Position numbers and translations under genes: made by a program. A stretch of DNA of 13,204 nt from contig JADGAE010000023.1 in the NCBI GenBank assembly GCA_015232165.1, positions 1 to 13,204 on the forward strand, read 5' to 3'. Positions 7,437 through 13,204 of the stretch are shown piece by piece (within the stretch, counting starts at the first letter, position 1; each line of letters begins with the position of its first letter). This stretch comes from Nitrospirota bacterium. GTDB lineage: Bacteria; Nitrospirota; Thermodesulfovibrionia; Thermodesulfovibrionales; Magnetobacteriaceae. The notes beneath the pieces were generated by a model. It ran no database searches and was not told the origin of the DNA. It was given only the letters and a program-made list of their open reading frames with translations.

Positions 7437-7540
7437 AGGGGCGGCTCCGCTCGCACAGCGACGTTACCGCGCCCCCTTCAGAACCCCCCGCAAGGGGACC
7501 AGTCCCCCACTGAGCCGGGGGTCGCTGACCCCTTGACCCC
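7437..7540. repeat. GC-rich mosaic intergenic repeat, copy B
   Basis: This block shares the 25-base word beginning TCGCACAGCGACG (7451-7475) with 5365-5389, the CCCCGCAAGG word with copy A, CACTGAGCCGGGGGT (7508-7522) with 5298-5312, and CCCCTTGACCCC (7529-7540) with copies A and C. The order of these words differs from copy A. It contains the hairpin 7517-7533. No gene is supported in 7252-7609. Confidence 0.7.
7517..7533. repeat. Hairpin in repeat copy B
   Basis: GGGGGTC-GCT-GACCCCT forms a 7-bp stem (outer pair G-U) with a GCT loop, preceded by TGAGCC as in the other copies. The inner pair is C-G where copy A has T-A. Confidence 0.6.
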
Positions 7541-7580
7541 ATTTACCATGCTTTTTTGAGAGGATACCGATTTTTTTTAT
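7541..7580. repeat. Second, degenerate copy of the GAGGATAC repeat
   Basis: ATTTACCATGCTTTTTTGAG followed by AGGATAC and a T-run parallels 7355-7392 with scattered substitutions. It lies between repeat copy B and the 3' end of pstC. Here the inverted right arm is missing, so no hairpin forms. Confidence 0.55.
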
Positions 7581-7609
7581 TGCTGATATTTTCCAGTCTT
7601 CTATAACTT

Positions 7610-9859
7610 CTACAACTGCCTCAACTTTCGTTTGATCCTGATTCGTATGATTTCGGCGGCGGTGTTTAATGCGAATGTAAAGAAGAACAACAGCAGGGCC
7701 GACAGAAACAGTGTGCGATAGAGGGTTCCTCCTTGGGGGGCCTCCGGCATCTCTACGGCCAGGTTTGCAGACATAGCCCGGAAGCCGTTAAAGATGCTCC
7801 AATCCATAATGGGCGTGTTGCCCGTTGCCATCAGGACGATCATCGTCTCACCGACTGCCCTGGAGAGACCTATCATCACGGCGGAGAATATGCCCGCCGC
7901 GGCTGCGGGTAACACGACCTTTACGACAGTCTGCCACCTGTTGGCACCCAACGCCAGAGAGGCCGATACCAGATTTGAGGGGACGTTTGACATTGCGTCC
8001 TCGGCTATCGTGAAGATTATCGGGATGACGGCAAAGCTCATTGCGTATCCCACGATCAGGGAGTTGCGCTGGTCGTAGGTCAATCCCAACACGCTATGCA
8101 ACCACAGGCGAAAGTCAATCTGCACAAACAAACCCTGGATTACCTGATTAAGCCACAGAAACACCGGCAGTCCCAGGATAAACACCGGCAGCAGTATCAG
8201 AAACTCCGTCCCGCGCCTGAACTTAGCCCGATAGGAACGCGGCACAAGACGCCACACAACCAGCGTCAACAAGGCCATAACTATCACCTGCACCGGCAAG
8301 AGAAATATCGTTGGGACAAGCGTCTCTACAAGCGGTGCCATCCACAGGCCGGCCACAAAGCCTATCACGACACTTGGCATGGCCGCCATTATCTCGATCA
8401 CGGGCTTGATAACGGCCCGCAAGCTGTGGTGCATGAACTGAGAGACGCATATGGCTCCGCCTATGGCTATCGGGACGGCAAACAACATGGCATAGAGCGT
8501 CCCCTTGAGCGTTCCAAATATCAACGGCATGAGGCTCAACTTGGCCTCAAAGTCGTCCCCCGAACCGGAGGACTGCCACGAGTACTCAGGACTGTCATAC
8601 CCCTCATACCAGACCTTGGCAAACAACGCCTTGATCGTTACCTCTGGATGAGAGACGTCTACATCCCAACTGAACATGCCGGATGCCTGATTAACGGCAA
8701 CCACACCGTCACCACGAGAGGCGTATGCAATGGCGCTTAACGGCACGTTACCGGCGTTAAGCCGCAACAGCGTCTTGGTCGTAGGGCTGTGGTGGAGAAT
8801 TATGTTGCCGATTGTGTCAACGCTCAAAAAGCTCCTGTTGCGCTTTGTCGGCACCAGCATGGCAACGGCTGCCACGTGTGGCTCAAAGACGTGGATTTGG
8901 GTCAGTTGCTTTTGTCCATCGGCCTCGTTTATCCGTGTCGCTCCAGGGAGCTCCGGGTCACTCACCTGAAACCACACGGAGACACTACCGGAGTCACGTC
9001 CAACGATAAGCGACCTCTGCCCAACCAACAGTCCCAGCGCCGTGATCGCGGATGTATCCTTGGCGCTTGCAACTCTCATTGGTATTGGTGCAGCGGCGTC
9101 CTTGATGTCCCAGTGGTAGAGCAGACCATTTTGTGTGCCAACGTAGACGTTTTCAATACGCTGGTCAATTATAATTGCAGTGGGGATGTCACCCTTAAGG
9201 GAGTCGGTGAGGTCGTGTCTAAACGTCTCCGTGGCACCCTCATCCAGGAGTGAACGTTTTTGCTTGTGCACGTTTAGCAATACATCTCCCTTGCTTGTAA
9301 TGGCGGCAACCGCCCTGGAATTATCCTCCGAGGCTACGGCAATTGCCTGCCGGATCGGCGCACCGGCAATCAACTCAGGTTCGCCCTCTGTGACGGTTGG
9401 CTCGAGGACACGCTGCCCTTGTGCATCAAAGGAAGATGCAACCACAATCTTTACCGGTACAACATAGCCATCCGCCGTGCCAATGCTATACTGCTCATTG
9501 CCCTGCAACGACGTCACGGAGACGATCTCCTTGCCTGCCGACTTCCCAAGTGTCACACTCTTTAGGATATTGCCGTTCTTAAGCGATAGGAAGTCCACGG
9601 ATGCCTTGCTTGTCACGACGTAGGCCACCTCCCTGTATTCCTCAACGCCTGCCGCGAGCACCTTTGGAGAGATGGCGTCAATCTTCCTGGTCAACGCCGC
9701 CTTTGGTGCCCTCCACAAGGGATAGACCTCATAGATTATAAAGAACATGATGGCGATAATGCTCAGGATAACGGCCACCCCACCAAACGTTATGACGGCC
9801 GTGGCAGTCTTGTCAACCAGGTCGCGTCTGGTCAAGCGTGTGTTGGTTTTTTTTTGCAT
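7610..9859 (-). CDS. pstC: Phosphate ABC transporter permease, long form
   Basis: This 749-residue inner-membrane permease works with PstA, PstB and PstS for high-affinity phosphate import. One N-terminal membrane segment (about 20-48) precedes a periplasmic region of roughly 390 residues with repeated beta-rich segments resembling a propeller (for example GTADGYV, GTQNGLLYHWD, GRDSGSVSVW). The permease domain follows from about 445: several membrane helices, the EAA-type coupling loop at about 620-657 (SASLALGANRWQTVVKVVLP) and a final helix (715-735) ending in a basic tail. E. coli PstC has 319 residues; long forms with this insertion are known in some proteobacteria. It starts 32 bases after pstS with a GAGAGG ribosome site (9863-9868), so the two genes form an operon. 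The C-terminus looks complete. No pstA follows; instead there are repeats and the convergent glgA. Confidence 0.93.
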   Translation of the reverse strand: MQKKTNTRLTRRDLVDKTATAVITFGGVAVILSIIAIMFFIIYEVYPLWRAPKAALTRKIDAISPKVLAAGVEEYREVAYVVTSKASVDFLSLKNGNILKSVTLGKSAGKEIVSVTSLQGNEQYSIGTADGYVVPVKIVVASSFDAQGQRVLEPTVTEGEPELIAGAPIRQAIAVASEDNSRAVAAITSKGDVLLNVHKQKRSLLDEGATETFRHDLTDSLKGDIPTAIIIDQRIENVYVGTQNGLLYHWDIKDAAAPIPMRVASAKDTSAITALGLLVGQRSLIVGRDSGSVSVWFQVSDPELPGATRINEADGQKQLTQIHVFEPHVAAVAMLVPTKRNRSFLSVDTIGNIILHHSPTTKTLLRLNAGNVPLSAIAYASRGDGVVAVNQASGMFSWDVDVSHPEVTIKALFAKVWYEGYDSPEYSWQSSGSGDDFEAKLSLMPLIFGTLKGTLYAMLFAVPIAIGGAICVSQFMHHSLRAVIKPVIEIMAAMPSVVIGFVAGLWMAPLVETLVPTIFLLPVQVIVMALLTLVVWRLVPRSYRAKFRRGTEFLILLPVFILGLPVFLWLNQVIQGLFVQIDFRLWLHSVLGLTYDQRNSLIVGYAMSFAVIPIIFTIAEDAMSNVPSNLVSASLALGANRWQTVVKVVLPAAAAGIFSAVMIGLSRAVGETMIVLMATGNTPIMDWSIFNGFRAMSANLAVEMPEAPQGGTLYRTLFLSALLLFFFTFALNTAAEIIRIRIKRKLRQL

Positions 9860-9891
9860 AACCTCTCACACTGCAAAGGTCTTCTGCATGT

Positions 9892-10914
9892 TTACTCGAG
9901 GGCCTTTAACTGTGCATTGACTACCTTCGCCGGCAAGGGGTCATAGCCGTCCTTTACGACGACCTTCTGTCCCTCGGCGCTGAGTATGTACTTTATGAAT
10001 TCGCTGATGAGTGGGTCAAGTGGCTTTTTTGGTGCCTTGTTGACGTATATGTACAGGAACCTGGCAAGTGGATATGAGCCGTCGATGACGTTTTTGTAGT
10101 TTGGCTCCTTGTATGCCTCACCCTTCTTGGAGGCCAGCGGTAAGGTGCGCACACCGGAGGTCTTATAACCTATGCCGCTGTAGCCGATGGCGTAACGGTC
10201 TTCGGTTATCCCCTGGACGACGGAGGCCGAGCCGGGTTGCTCCTTGACCGTGTCTTTAAAATCCCCCTTGCACATGGCGTGTTCCTTGAAGAAGGCATAC
10301 GTGCCCGAGGCGCTGTTGCGTCCGTATATGCTGATGGGGCGATTTGTCCAGTCCCCCGTCAGGCCAAGCTGTCCCCATGTCTTGATGTCCTGGGTGGCGC
10401 CGCACTTTTTAGTCTTGGAGAATATGGCATCGGACTGTTCTATGGTGAGCCCCTCGATGGGGTTGTCCTTGTTGACGTAGATGGCCAGTGAGTCCAGTGC
10501 ACCCTTGATTTGGGTTGGTTTGTATCCGAATTTTTTCTCAAATTCGTCGCTCTCGGAGCTCTTCATTGCCCTGGACATCGGGCCTATCTGGGCAGTTGCA
10601 CCAATCAATGCCGGTGGTGCGGTGCTTGACCCCTTGCCCTCTATCTGGCACTTGACATTGGGGTAGTGTTTGGAAAACCCCTCACACCACAGCGTCATGA
10701 GGTTGTTCATCGTATCGGAGCCAACGCTGTTGATGCTGCCCGAGACCCCGCTTACCTTCTTGTACGGCGGCAGTTGGGCGTCAACTCCCTCTGCCGGAAA
10801 GGCCATTTGCACAAGCACTGTGGATAAAAGCAAGGTCGACAGCACCGTCATGCCCAGGACCCCGGCAAGCCACCTGCGTAACATATCTTTCCTGCCCTTG
10901 AGCTGTTGTCTCAT
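9892..10914 (-). CDS. pstS: Phosphate ABC transporter periplasmic binding protein
   Basis: This is the periplasmic phosphate receptor of the Pst importer. A basic N-terminus and hydrophobic stretch (about 12-38, ending near AFPAEG) form a signal peptide without a lipobox Cys, so a soluble periplasmic form is expected. Phosphate-binding segments are visible: SVGSDTM (63-69), GKGSSTAP (93-100), GPMSRAM (111-117) and GRNSASGTY (198-206). At 340 residues it is of normal family length. The start at 10914 has AAGGAGG but 13 bases away (10928-10934). An alternative Met at residue 11 (codon 10882-10884) has AGGAAA at better spacing and would still give a full signal peptide, so the start is uncertain by 10 residues. 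It is transcribed with pstC, and phosphate-starvation control is expected from the family. Confidence 0.95.
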   Translation of the reverse strand: MRQQLKGRKDMLRRWLAGVLGMTVLSTLLLSTVLVQMAFPAEGVDAQLPPYKKVSGVSGSINSVGSDTMNNLMTLWCEGFSKHYPNVKCQIEGKGSSTAPPALIGATAQIGPMSRAMKSSESDEFEKKFGYKPTQIKGALDSLAIYVNKDNPIEGLTIEQSDAIFSKTKKCGATQDIKTWGQLGLTGDWTNRPISIYGRNSASGTYAFFKEHAMCKGDFKDTVKEQPGSASVVQGITEDRYAIGYSGIGYKTSGVRTLPLASKKGEAYKEPNYKNVIDGSYPLARFLYIYVNKAPKKPLDPLISEFIKYILSAEGQKVVVKDGYDPLPAKVVNAQLKALE

Positions 10915-10927
10915 AAATATAGTAAAT

Positions 10928-10934
10928 CCTCCTT
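10928..10934 (-). promoter_or_regulatory. Candidate ribosome site of pstS
   Basis: On the minus strand AAGGAGG lies 13 bases before the ATG at 10914. The site is perfect but the gap is long, which leaves the Met at residue 11 as a competing start. Confidence 0.55.
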
Positions 10935-10992
10935 AAGGTTTTTGTAACGTACTGCTTAGGATAACATTTATCGTAGGTCAATGACAATGGCT

Positions 10993-11021
10993 ATTATCCA
11001 CTCAAAGTTGGAAAGAGCCAA
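10993..11021 (-). promoter_or_regulatory. Candidate sigma70-type promoter of pstSC
   Basis: On the minus strand TTGGCT (11016-11021) and GATAAT (10993-10998) are separated by 17 bases, close to TTGACA/TATAAT. Transcription would begin near 10986 and give a leader of about 70 bases. There is no experimental support. Confidence 0.4.
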
Positions 11022-11029
11022 CCTAAGTT

Positions 11030-11046
11030 ACCATGAAATATAAAGA
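11030..11046. repeat. Left half of a GAGGATAC repeat split by the MITE-like element
   Basis: ACCATGAAATATAAAGA is identical, inverted, to 7395-7411. The other half of the repeat, TAAAGAGGATAC, continues at 11244-11255 on the far side of the element. Confidence 0.7.
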
Positions 11047-11048
11047 AG

Positions 11049-11243
11049 GGGTGCATAAAAAAGTGGTGGGTGCTTTGAAAAGAAAAAGGGAGAAGGACTC
11101 TGTCCATTTGAGCCAGGGGCGGCTCGCCCCTTCTCCCTCAGACCCTCATCCTGCAAGGGGAGGGGCGAGGCGCCCCGGCCACAAAGAAGTCCCCTTGACC
11201 CCGTAAAGGACATCTTGTTTGCCCACCAAAAATTTATGCACCC
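11049..11243. mobile_element. MITE-like element with terminal inverted repeats and target duplication
   Basis: The ends are inverted: the left end starts GGGTGCATAAA (11049) and the right end, read backwards from 11243, starts the same. Across the first 22 positions 18 match (end sequences 11049-11070 and 11222-11243). The flanks repeat TAAAGA (11041-11046 and 11244-11249), or eight bases with one mismatch (TAAAGAAG / TAAAGAGG). The uninserted site survives inverted at 7389-7411. The interior is GC-rich, carries no transposase, and includes the family hairpin at 11115-11131 and CCCCTTGACCCC at 11191-11202. It would need a transposase from elsewhere in the genome; the transposase family cannot be named from this alone. 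Confidence 0.75.
11115..11131. repeat. Hairpin in repeat copy C, inside the MITE-like element
   Basis: AGGGGCG-GCT-CGCCCCT forms a perfect 7-bp stem with a GCT loop, preceded by TGAGCC. Three of its seven pairs differ from copy A, all with the partner base changed as well. Confidence 0.65.
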
Positions 11244-11249
11244 TAAAGA

Positions 11250-11467
11250 GGATACCTTTTGACTTTTTTCGAAAATAAAAGATATCATTCAAAGGGAATG
11301 TTGAGTCATATGTTATGCTAACAGAGAAAACCGGTATGGTTTGAAGTGCCAGTGAACATACTCATAAGCAGTAGTGCTGGATTCATAGGAAGACTGCATA
11401 TGGACAGACTAACGGTGGTACCATCACACTATTGTTTTAGTCTTTTTCTTAGGGTAGGTACTATATT
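11250..11467 (+). other. Gap upstream of coaE
   Basis: Right of the MITE-like element, TTGACT (11259-11264) is followed 19 bases later by TATCAT (11284-11289), a weak promoter candidate reading toward coaE. The possible epimerase remnant lies between it and coaE. The stretch AGGGTAGG (11451-11458) is the only ribosome-site candidate for the GTG start of coaE. Confidence 0.3.
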
Positions 11468-11474
11468 GTGTTAG
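11352..11474 (+). pseudogene. Possible remnant of an NAD-dependent epimerase/dehydratase N-terminus
   Basis: Read from GTG at 11352, the first residues are (V/M)NILISSSAGFIGRLHMDRL. This resembles the Rossmann start of extended SDR sugar epimerases (typically NILITGGAGFIGSHLxDRL), with the first two glycines of the nucleotide-binding loop lost. Similarity ends after about 20 residues and the frame stops at 11474, overlapping the start of coaE. There is no ribosome site. It may be a decayed fragment or a chance resemblance. Confidence 0.35.
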
Positions 11475-12040
11475 TAGGATTAACCGGTAATTTTGGTACG
11501 GGTAAGAGTACTGTTTTGTGGCTGTTCGGTGTGCTGGGGGCTATAACGGTCAGTGCCGATGAGATAGTCCACAGGATTTTAGAGCTTGACGATATCAAAG
11601 AGGCCCTTGTGGTTGTTGCCGGTGACATACTTGCTCGGGACGGCAGCATAGACAAAGGCAAGATGGCCGGGGTCGTGTTTTCAAACTCGGTGGTCAGGGC
11701 CGGGGTTGAGGGGATTATACATCCGCATGTGATGAGTGAGATCAAGGCGCTGCATGAACGCGGCGGTGGGGCCATAGTGGTGGCCGAAATACCGTTGCTC
11801 TTTGAGGGCGGCTTTGAAAGGGATGTGGATATAACCATCACCGTAACCAGTACGAGGGAGGCTATTAACCAAAGACTCATCCAAAAAGGCTATTCACCCC
11901 AGGAGGCAGAACGCCGCTTGGCAGCTCAGATGTCCGACAGTAAAAAGATTCGGATGTCCAACTACGTCATTGATAATTCTTCGACGTTAGAGGCCCTGCA
12001 GAAACAGGTTGTGATCGTCTTTGAGGAGCTGACAGTGTAG
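11468..12040 (+). CDS. coaE: Dephospho-CoA kinase
   Basis: This 190-residue cytoplasmic P-loop kinase catalyses the last step of coenzyme A synthesis, phosphorylating the 3'-OH of dephospho-CoA with ATP. Visible motifs are the Walker A loop GNFGTGKST (7-15), the CoA-site acidic residue in SADEIVH (29-35), IIHPHV (83-88), PLLFEGG (109-115) and the lid segment around residues 140-165 ending in YVIDN. The length is close to the usual 200-206. The start is GTG at 11468 with a weak ribosome site; starting earlier in frame would not improve the family match. Its stop lies 12 bases from the convergent receiver-PAS gene, with no visible terminator between them. Confidence 0.93.
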   Translation: MLVGLTGNFGTGKSTVLWLFGVLGAITVSADEIVHRILELDDIKEALVVVAGDILARDGSIDKGKMAGVVFSNSVVRAGVEGIIHPHVMSEIKALHERGGGAIVVAEIPLLFEGGFERDVDITITVTSTREAINQRLIQKGYSPQEAERRLAAQMSDSKKIRMSNYVIDNSSTLEALQKQVVIVFEELTV

Positions 12041-12052
12041 AGGCTGGGGCAA

Positions 12053-12982
12053 TTAACTACTACTGCGGCTTTGCCCTGTCATGTCTCTGATTATACCAAC
12101 GGTATACCGCCTGCCTTCGACGCTAATCGTCCGCAGAGACAGCTCTATGGGGAACCCTACACCAACCTTATTAACAGCCTCCGGTTGCACTACTTCAGCA
12201 ACACCTTCCCGGGCGCTGCCTTTACCTAAACGCTCAAGCGCCTCTATGTAGCGTTGATAATGCTGCTGTGGAGCTATCAGACTGTGGAGTTTTTTGCCGA
12301 TTGCCTCTTCCTGCGTATAGCCAAACATTGCCTCTGCCGCCTTGTTCCAAAAAGATATAACCCCATCATCATCCATAACAACGGTGGCATCCGCAGCGCA
12401 AATGCATATCTCCTTAAATATCCCATCGCCATCTTTCAGATACTCTACAAGTTGCCCCTCTATTTGACGACGCCTCTTGACCTCTAAGTCAAGGATTTCT
12501 TTTACCCGATCTAACTCGAGTGTTTGCTTTTTAACGGTTTCTTTAATTTGCTCATGACACTTTTCAATATATCGCTCGTTGTGGATCTTTCTGCACGCCC
12601 TGTATAGTACGGCCACAAGTTTGGCGGGCTCCAGTGGTTTTAAGATGAAATAGTTGATGCCGATAGAGATTAACTCCAGCAGATATTGATAGTCATTGTA
12701 CGCCGTGGTAACTATAACTATCTGTTCGCTGTTAAGCTCCCTGATACGCTTTGTCATCTTGATCCCGTTCATCACGGGCATGTAGATATCCGCAATGACT
12801 ATATCAAACTTGCCCAGCATGTACGCCTCAATCCCCTCTTTGCCATTTGAAACACTAACCACACTATCTTTAAAGTATCTCAGCAGTATCTTGGACGTTG
12901 TATTCCTGACAATATCGTCATCCTCAACATATAAGACGGATATGTCGGTTGAATATTCTTTCAATTGATCCGTACTCTGCAT
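12053..12982 (-). CDS. Response-regulator receiver with C-terminal PAS domain
   Basis: This 309-residue cytoplasmic signalling protein starts with a CheY-like receiver: acidic pocket VEDDD (19-23), phospho-acceptor Asp65 in ADIYMP, Thr92-93 and Lys115 in LKPLEP. A charged helical linker (about 130-185), likely a coiled coil, leads to a PAS domain (about 190-305) with the typical VVMDDDGVISFWNKAAE and FGYTQEEAIGK segments and the closing IIRDMTGQ. No histidine kinase, GGDEF, EAL or DNA-binding domain follows, so the output must be a partner protein or the PAS sensor itself. The start at 12982 has only a weak ribosome site, and a TATAAT box lies very close upstream. Its sensor kinase is not in the window. 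Confidence 0.9.
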   Translation of the reverse strand: MQSTDQLKEYSTDISVLYVEDDDIVRNTTSKILLRYFKDSVVSVSNGKEGIEAYMLGKFDIVIADIYMPVMNGIKMTKRIRELNSEQIVIVTTAYNDYQYLLELISIGINYFILKPLEPAKLVAVLYRACRKIHNERYIEKCHEQIKETVKKQTLELDRVKEILDLEVKRRRQIEGQLVEYLKDGDGIFKEICICAADATVVMDDDGVISFWNKAAEAMFGYTQEEAIGKKLHSLIAPQQHYQRYIEALERLGKGSAREGVAEVVQPEAVNKVGVGFPIELSLRTISVEGRRYTVGIIRDMTGQSRSSS

Positions 12983-12988
12983 AACTTC

Positions 12989-13018
12989 ATTATAAACTCA
13001 TTTAATAAAAAAAGTCCA
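12989..13018 (-). promoter_or_regulatory. Candidate promoter of the receiver-PAS gene
   Basis: On the minus strand TGGACT (13013-13018) and a perfect TATAAT (12989-12994) are 18 bases apart. The expected transcription start falls at about 12982, the A of the start codon, so the mRNA could be leaderless. Confidence 0.4.
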
Positions 13019-13033
13019 CTGCCGTAATCGTAA

Positions 13034-13057
13034 GGGTGCATAAAAAAGTGGTGGGTG
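13034..13057. mobile_element. Second copy of the MITE-like left end
   Basis: These 24 bases, starting GGGTGCATAAA, are identical to 11049-11072. No inverted partner is seen before the window ends, so this is either an element whose right end lies outside the window or a solitary end. The sequence inside differs from the 11049 element. Confidence 0.6.
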
Positions 13058-13064
13058 ATGGATT

Positions 13065-13151
13065 CCTGCTTGCCCCTGTTGTAGCCAGGAGCAGGCTGCA
13101 GAATGACACATTTGGGCGCATTCTTGCGTCGGGTGGGTGCAGCTTGCACCC
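13065..13151. repeat. Hairpin-rich stretch inside the second element
   Basis: Two small inverted pairs are visible: CCTGCT/AGCAGG (13065-13070 and 13090-13095) and GGGTGCA/TGCACCC (13135-13141 and 13145-13151). An open frame on the minus strand through here (12961-13149) has no family features and is not called a gene. Confidence 0.4.
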
Positions 13152-13156
13152 AGTTT

Positions 13157-13196
13157 TGATACCCTGTGATACCGTATGATACTCGGTGATACTCTG
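13157..13196. repeat. Four tandem 10-bp repeats, TGATACNNNN
   Basis: TGATAC recurs at 13157, 13167, 13177 and 13187, each followed by four variable bases (CCTG, CGTA, TCGG, TCTG). The array may continue past the window. The 10-bp period is about one helical turn. Confidence 0.7.
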
Positions 13197-13204
13197 GAGG
13201 CTGG

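Noticed and set aside
8096..8740. 214-codon plus-strand frame inside pstC
   Set aside because: The product is rich in His, Gln and Arg with no motif, and it sits opposite well-conserved permease helices.
10970..10987. Pho box upstream of pstS
   Set aside because: On the minus strand TTGTCAT is followed at the right distance by CTACGAT, but the second half matches the consensus at only four of seven bases and would lie on top of the start site of the better promoter candidate.
12041..12052. Terminator between coaE and the receiver-PAS gene
   Set aside because: The 12-base gap has no inverted repeat or T-run.
12961..13149. Minus-strand 62-codon frame before the receiver-PAS gene
   Set aside because: It overlaps the promoter candidate and the element end, and has no recognisable features.
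13034..13204. CRISPR array at the window end
   Set aside because: The repeats are only 6 conserved bases at a 10-base period, far too short for repeat-spacer units.

Overview
The window looks like a chromosomal segment from an anaerobic or microaerophilic Gram-negative-type bacterium. The Fe-S-rich NADH module, the heavy use of ATA and AGG codons and the many GC-rich intergenic repeats suggest Nitrospirota (possibly the magnetotactic branch) or a deltaproteobacterial-type lineage. This assignment is inference from gene style, not from a marker gene.

Bases 2-5227 (+) hold one tight operon. The first gene (5' end outside the window) fuses a CheY-like receiver domain to a NuoE-type [2Fe-2S] thioredoxin-like subunit. 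The second is a HydB/HndC-type NuoF flavoprotein with an extra N-terminal [2Fe-2S] domain and a C-terminal 2x[4Fe-4S] ferredoxin domain. The third is a NuoG/FdhA-like polyferredoxin-molybdopterin subunit. Together they form a complete soluble NADH-Fe/S-pterin electron-transfer unit. The third subunit has the formate dehydrogenase fold but lacks the Cys/Sec metal ligand, its neighbouring His and the active-site Arg. The unit is therefore unlikely to oxidise formate, and a phospho-signalling domain is built into one subunit.

Bases 5582-7251 (+) hold glycogen synthase (glgA) and a possible 59-residue downstream protein, closed by a hairpin terminator. Bases 7610-10914 (-) hold a phosphate-uptake pair, pstS-pstC, convergent with glgA. 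PstC is the long form with a large periplasmic domain. The usual pstA-pstB-phoU genes do not follow. Bases 11468-12040 (+) hold coaE (dephospho-CoA kinase), which converges on a receiver-PAS protein at 12053-12982 (-) that has no recognisable output domain.

The intergenic regions (5228-5581, 7252-7609, 10915-11467, 12983-13204) are crowded with dispersed repeats. GC-rich mosaic modules recur in three gaps and carry a 7-bp hairpin whose paired bases covary between copies. A palindromic AT-rich repeat contains the word GAGGATAC. A MITE-like element of about 195 bp (11049-11243) has inverted ends and a target duplication. Its intact, uninserted target is preserved elsewhere in the window (7389-7411, inverted). 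A second copy of the same element end starts at 13034. A 10-bp-period repeat closes the window. A short stretch before coaE reads like the N-terminus of a decayed NAD-dependent sugar epimerase. I saw no tRNA, rRNA or CRISPR array.
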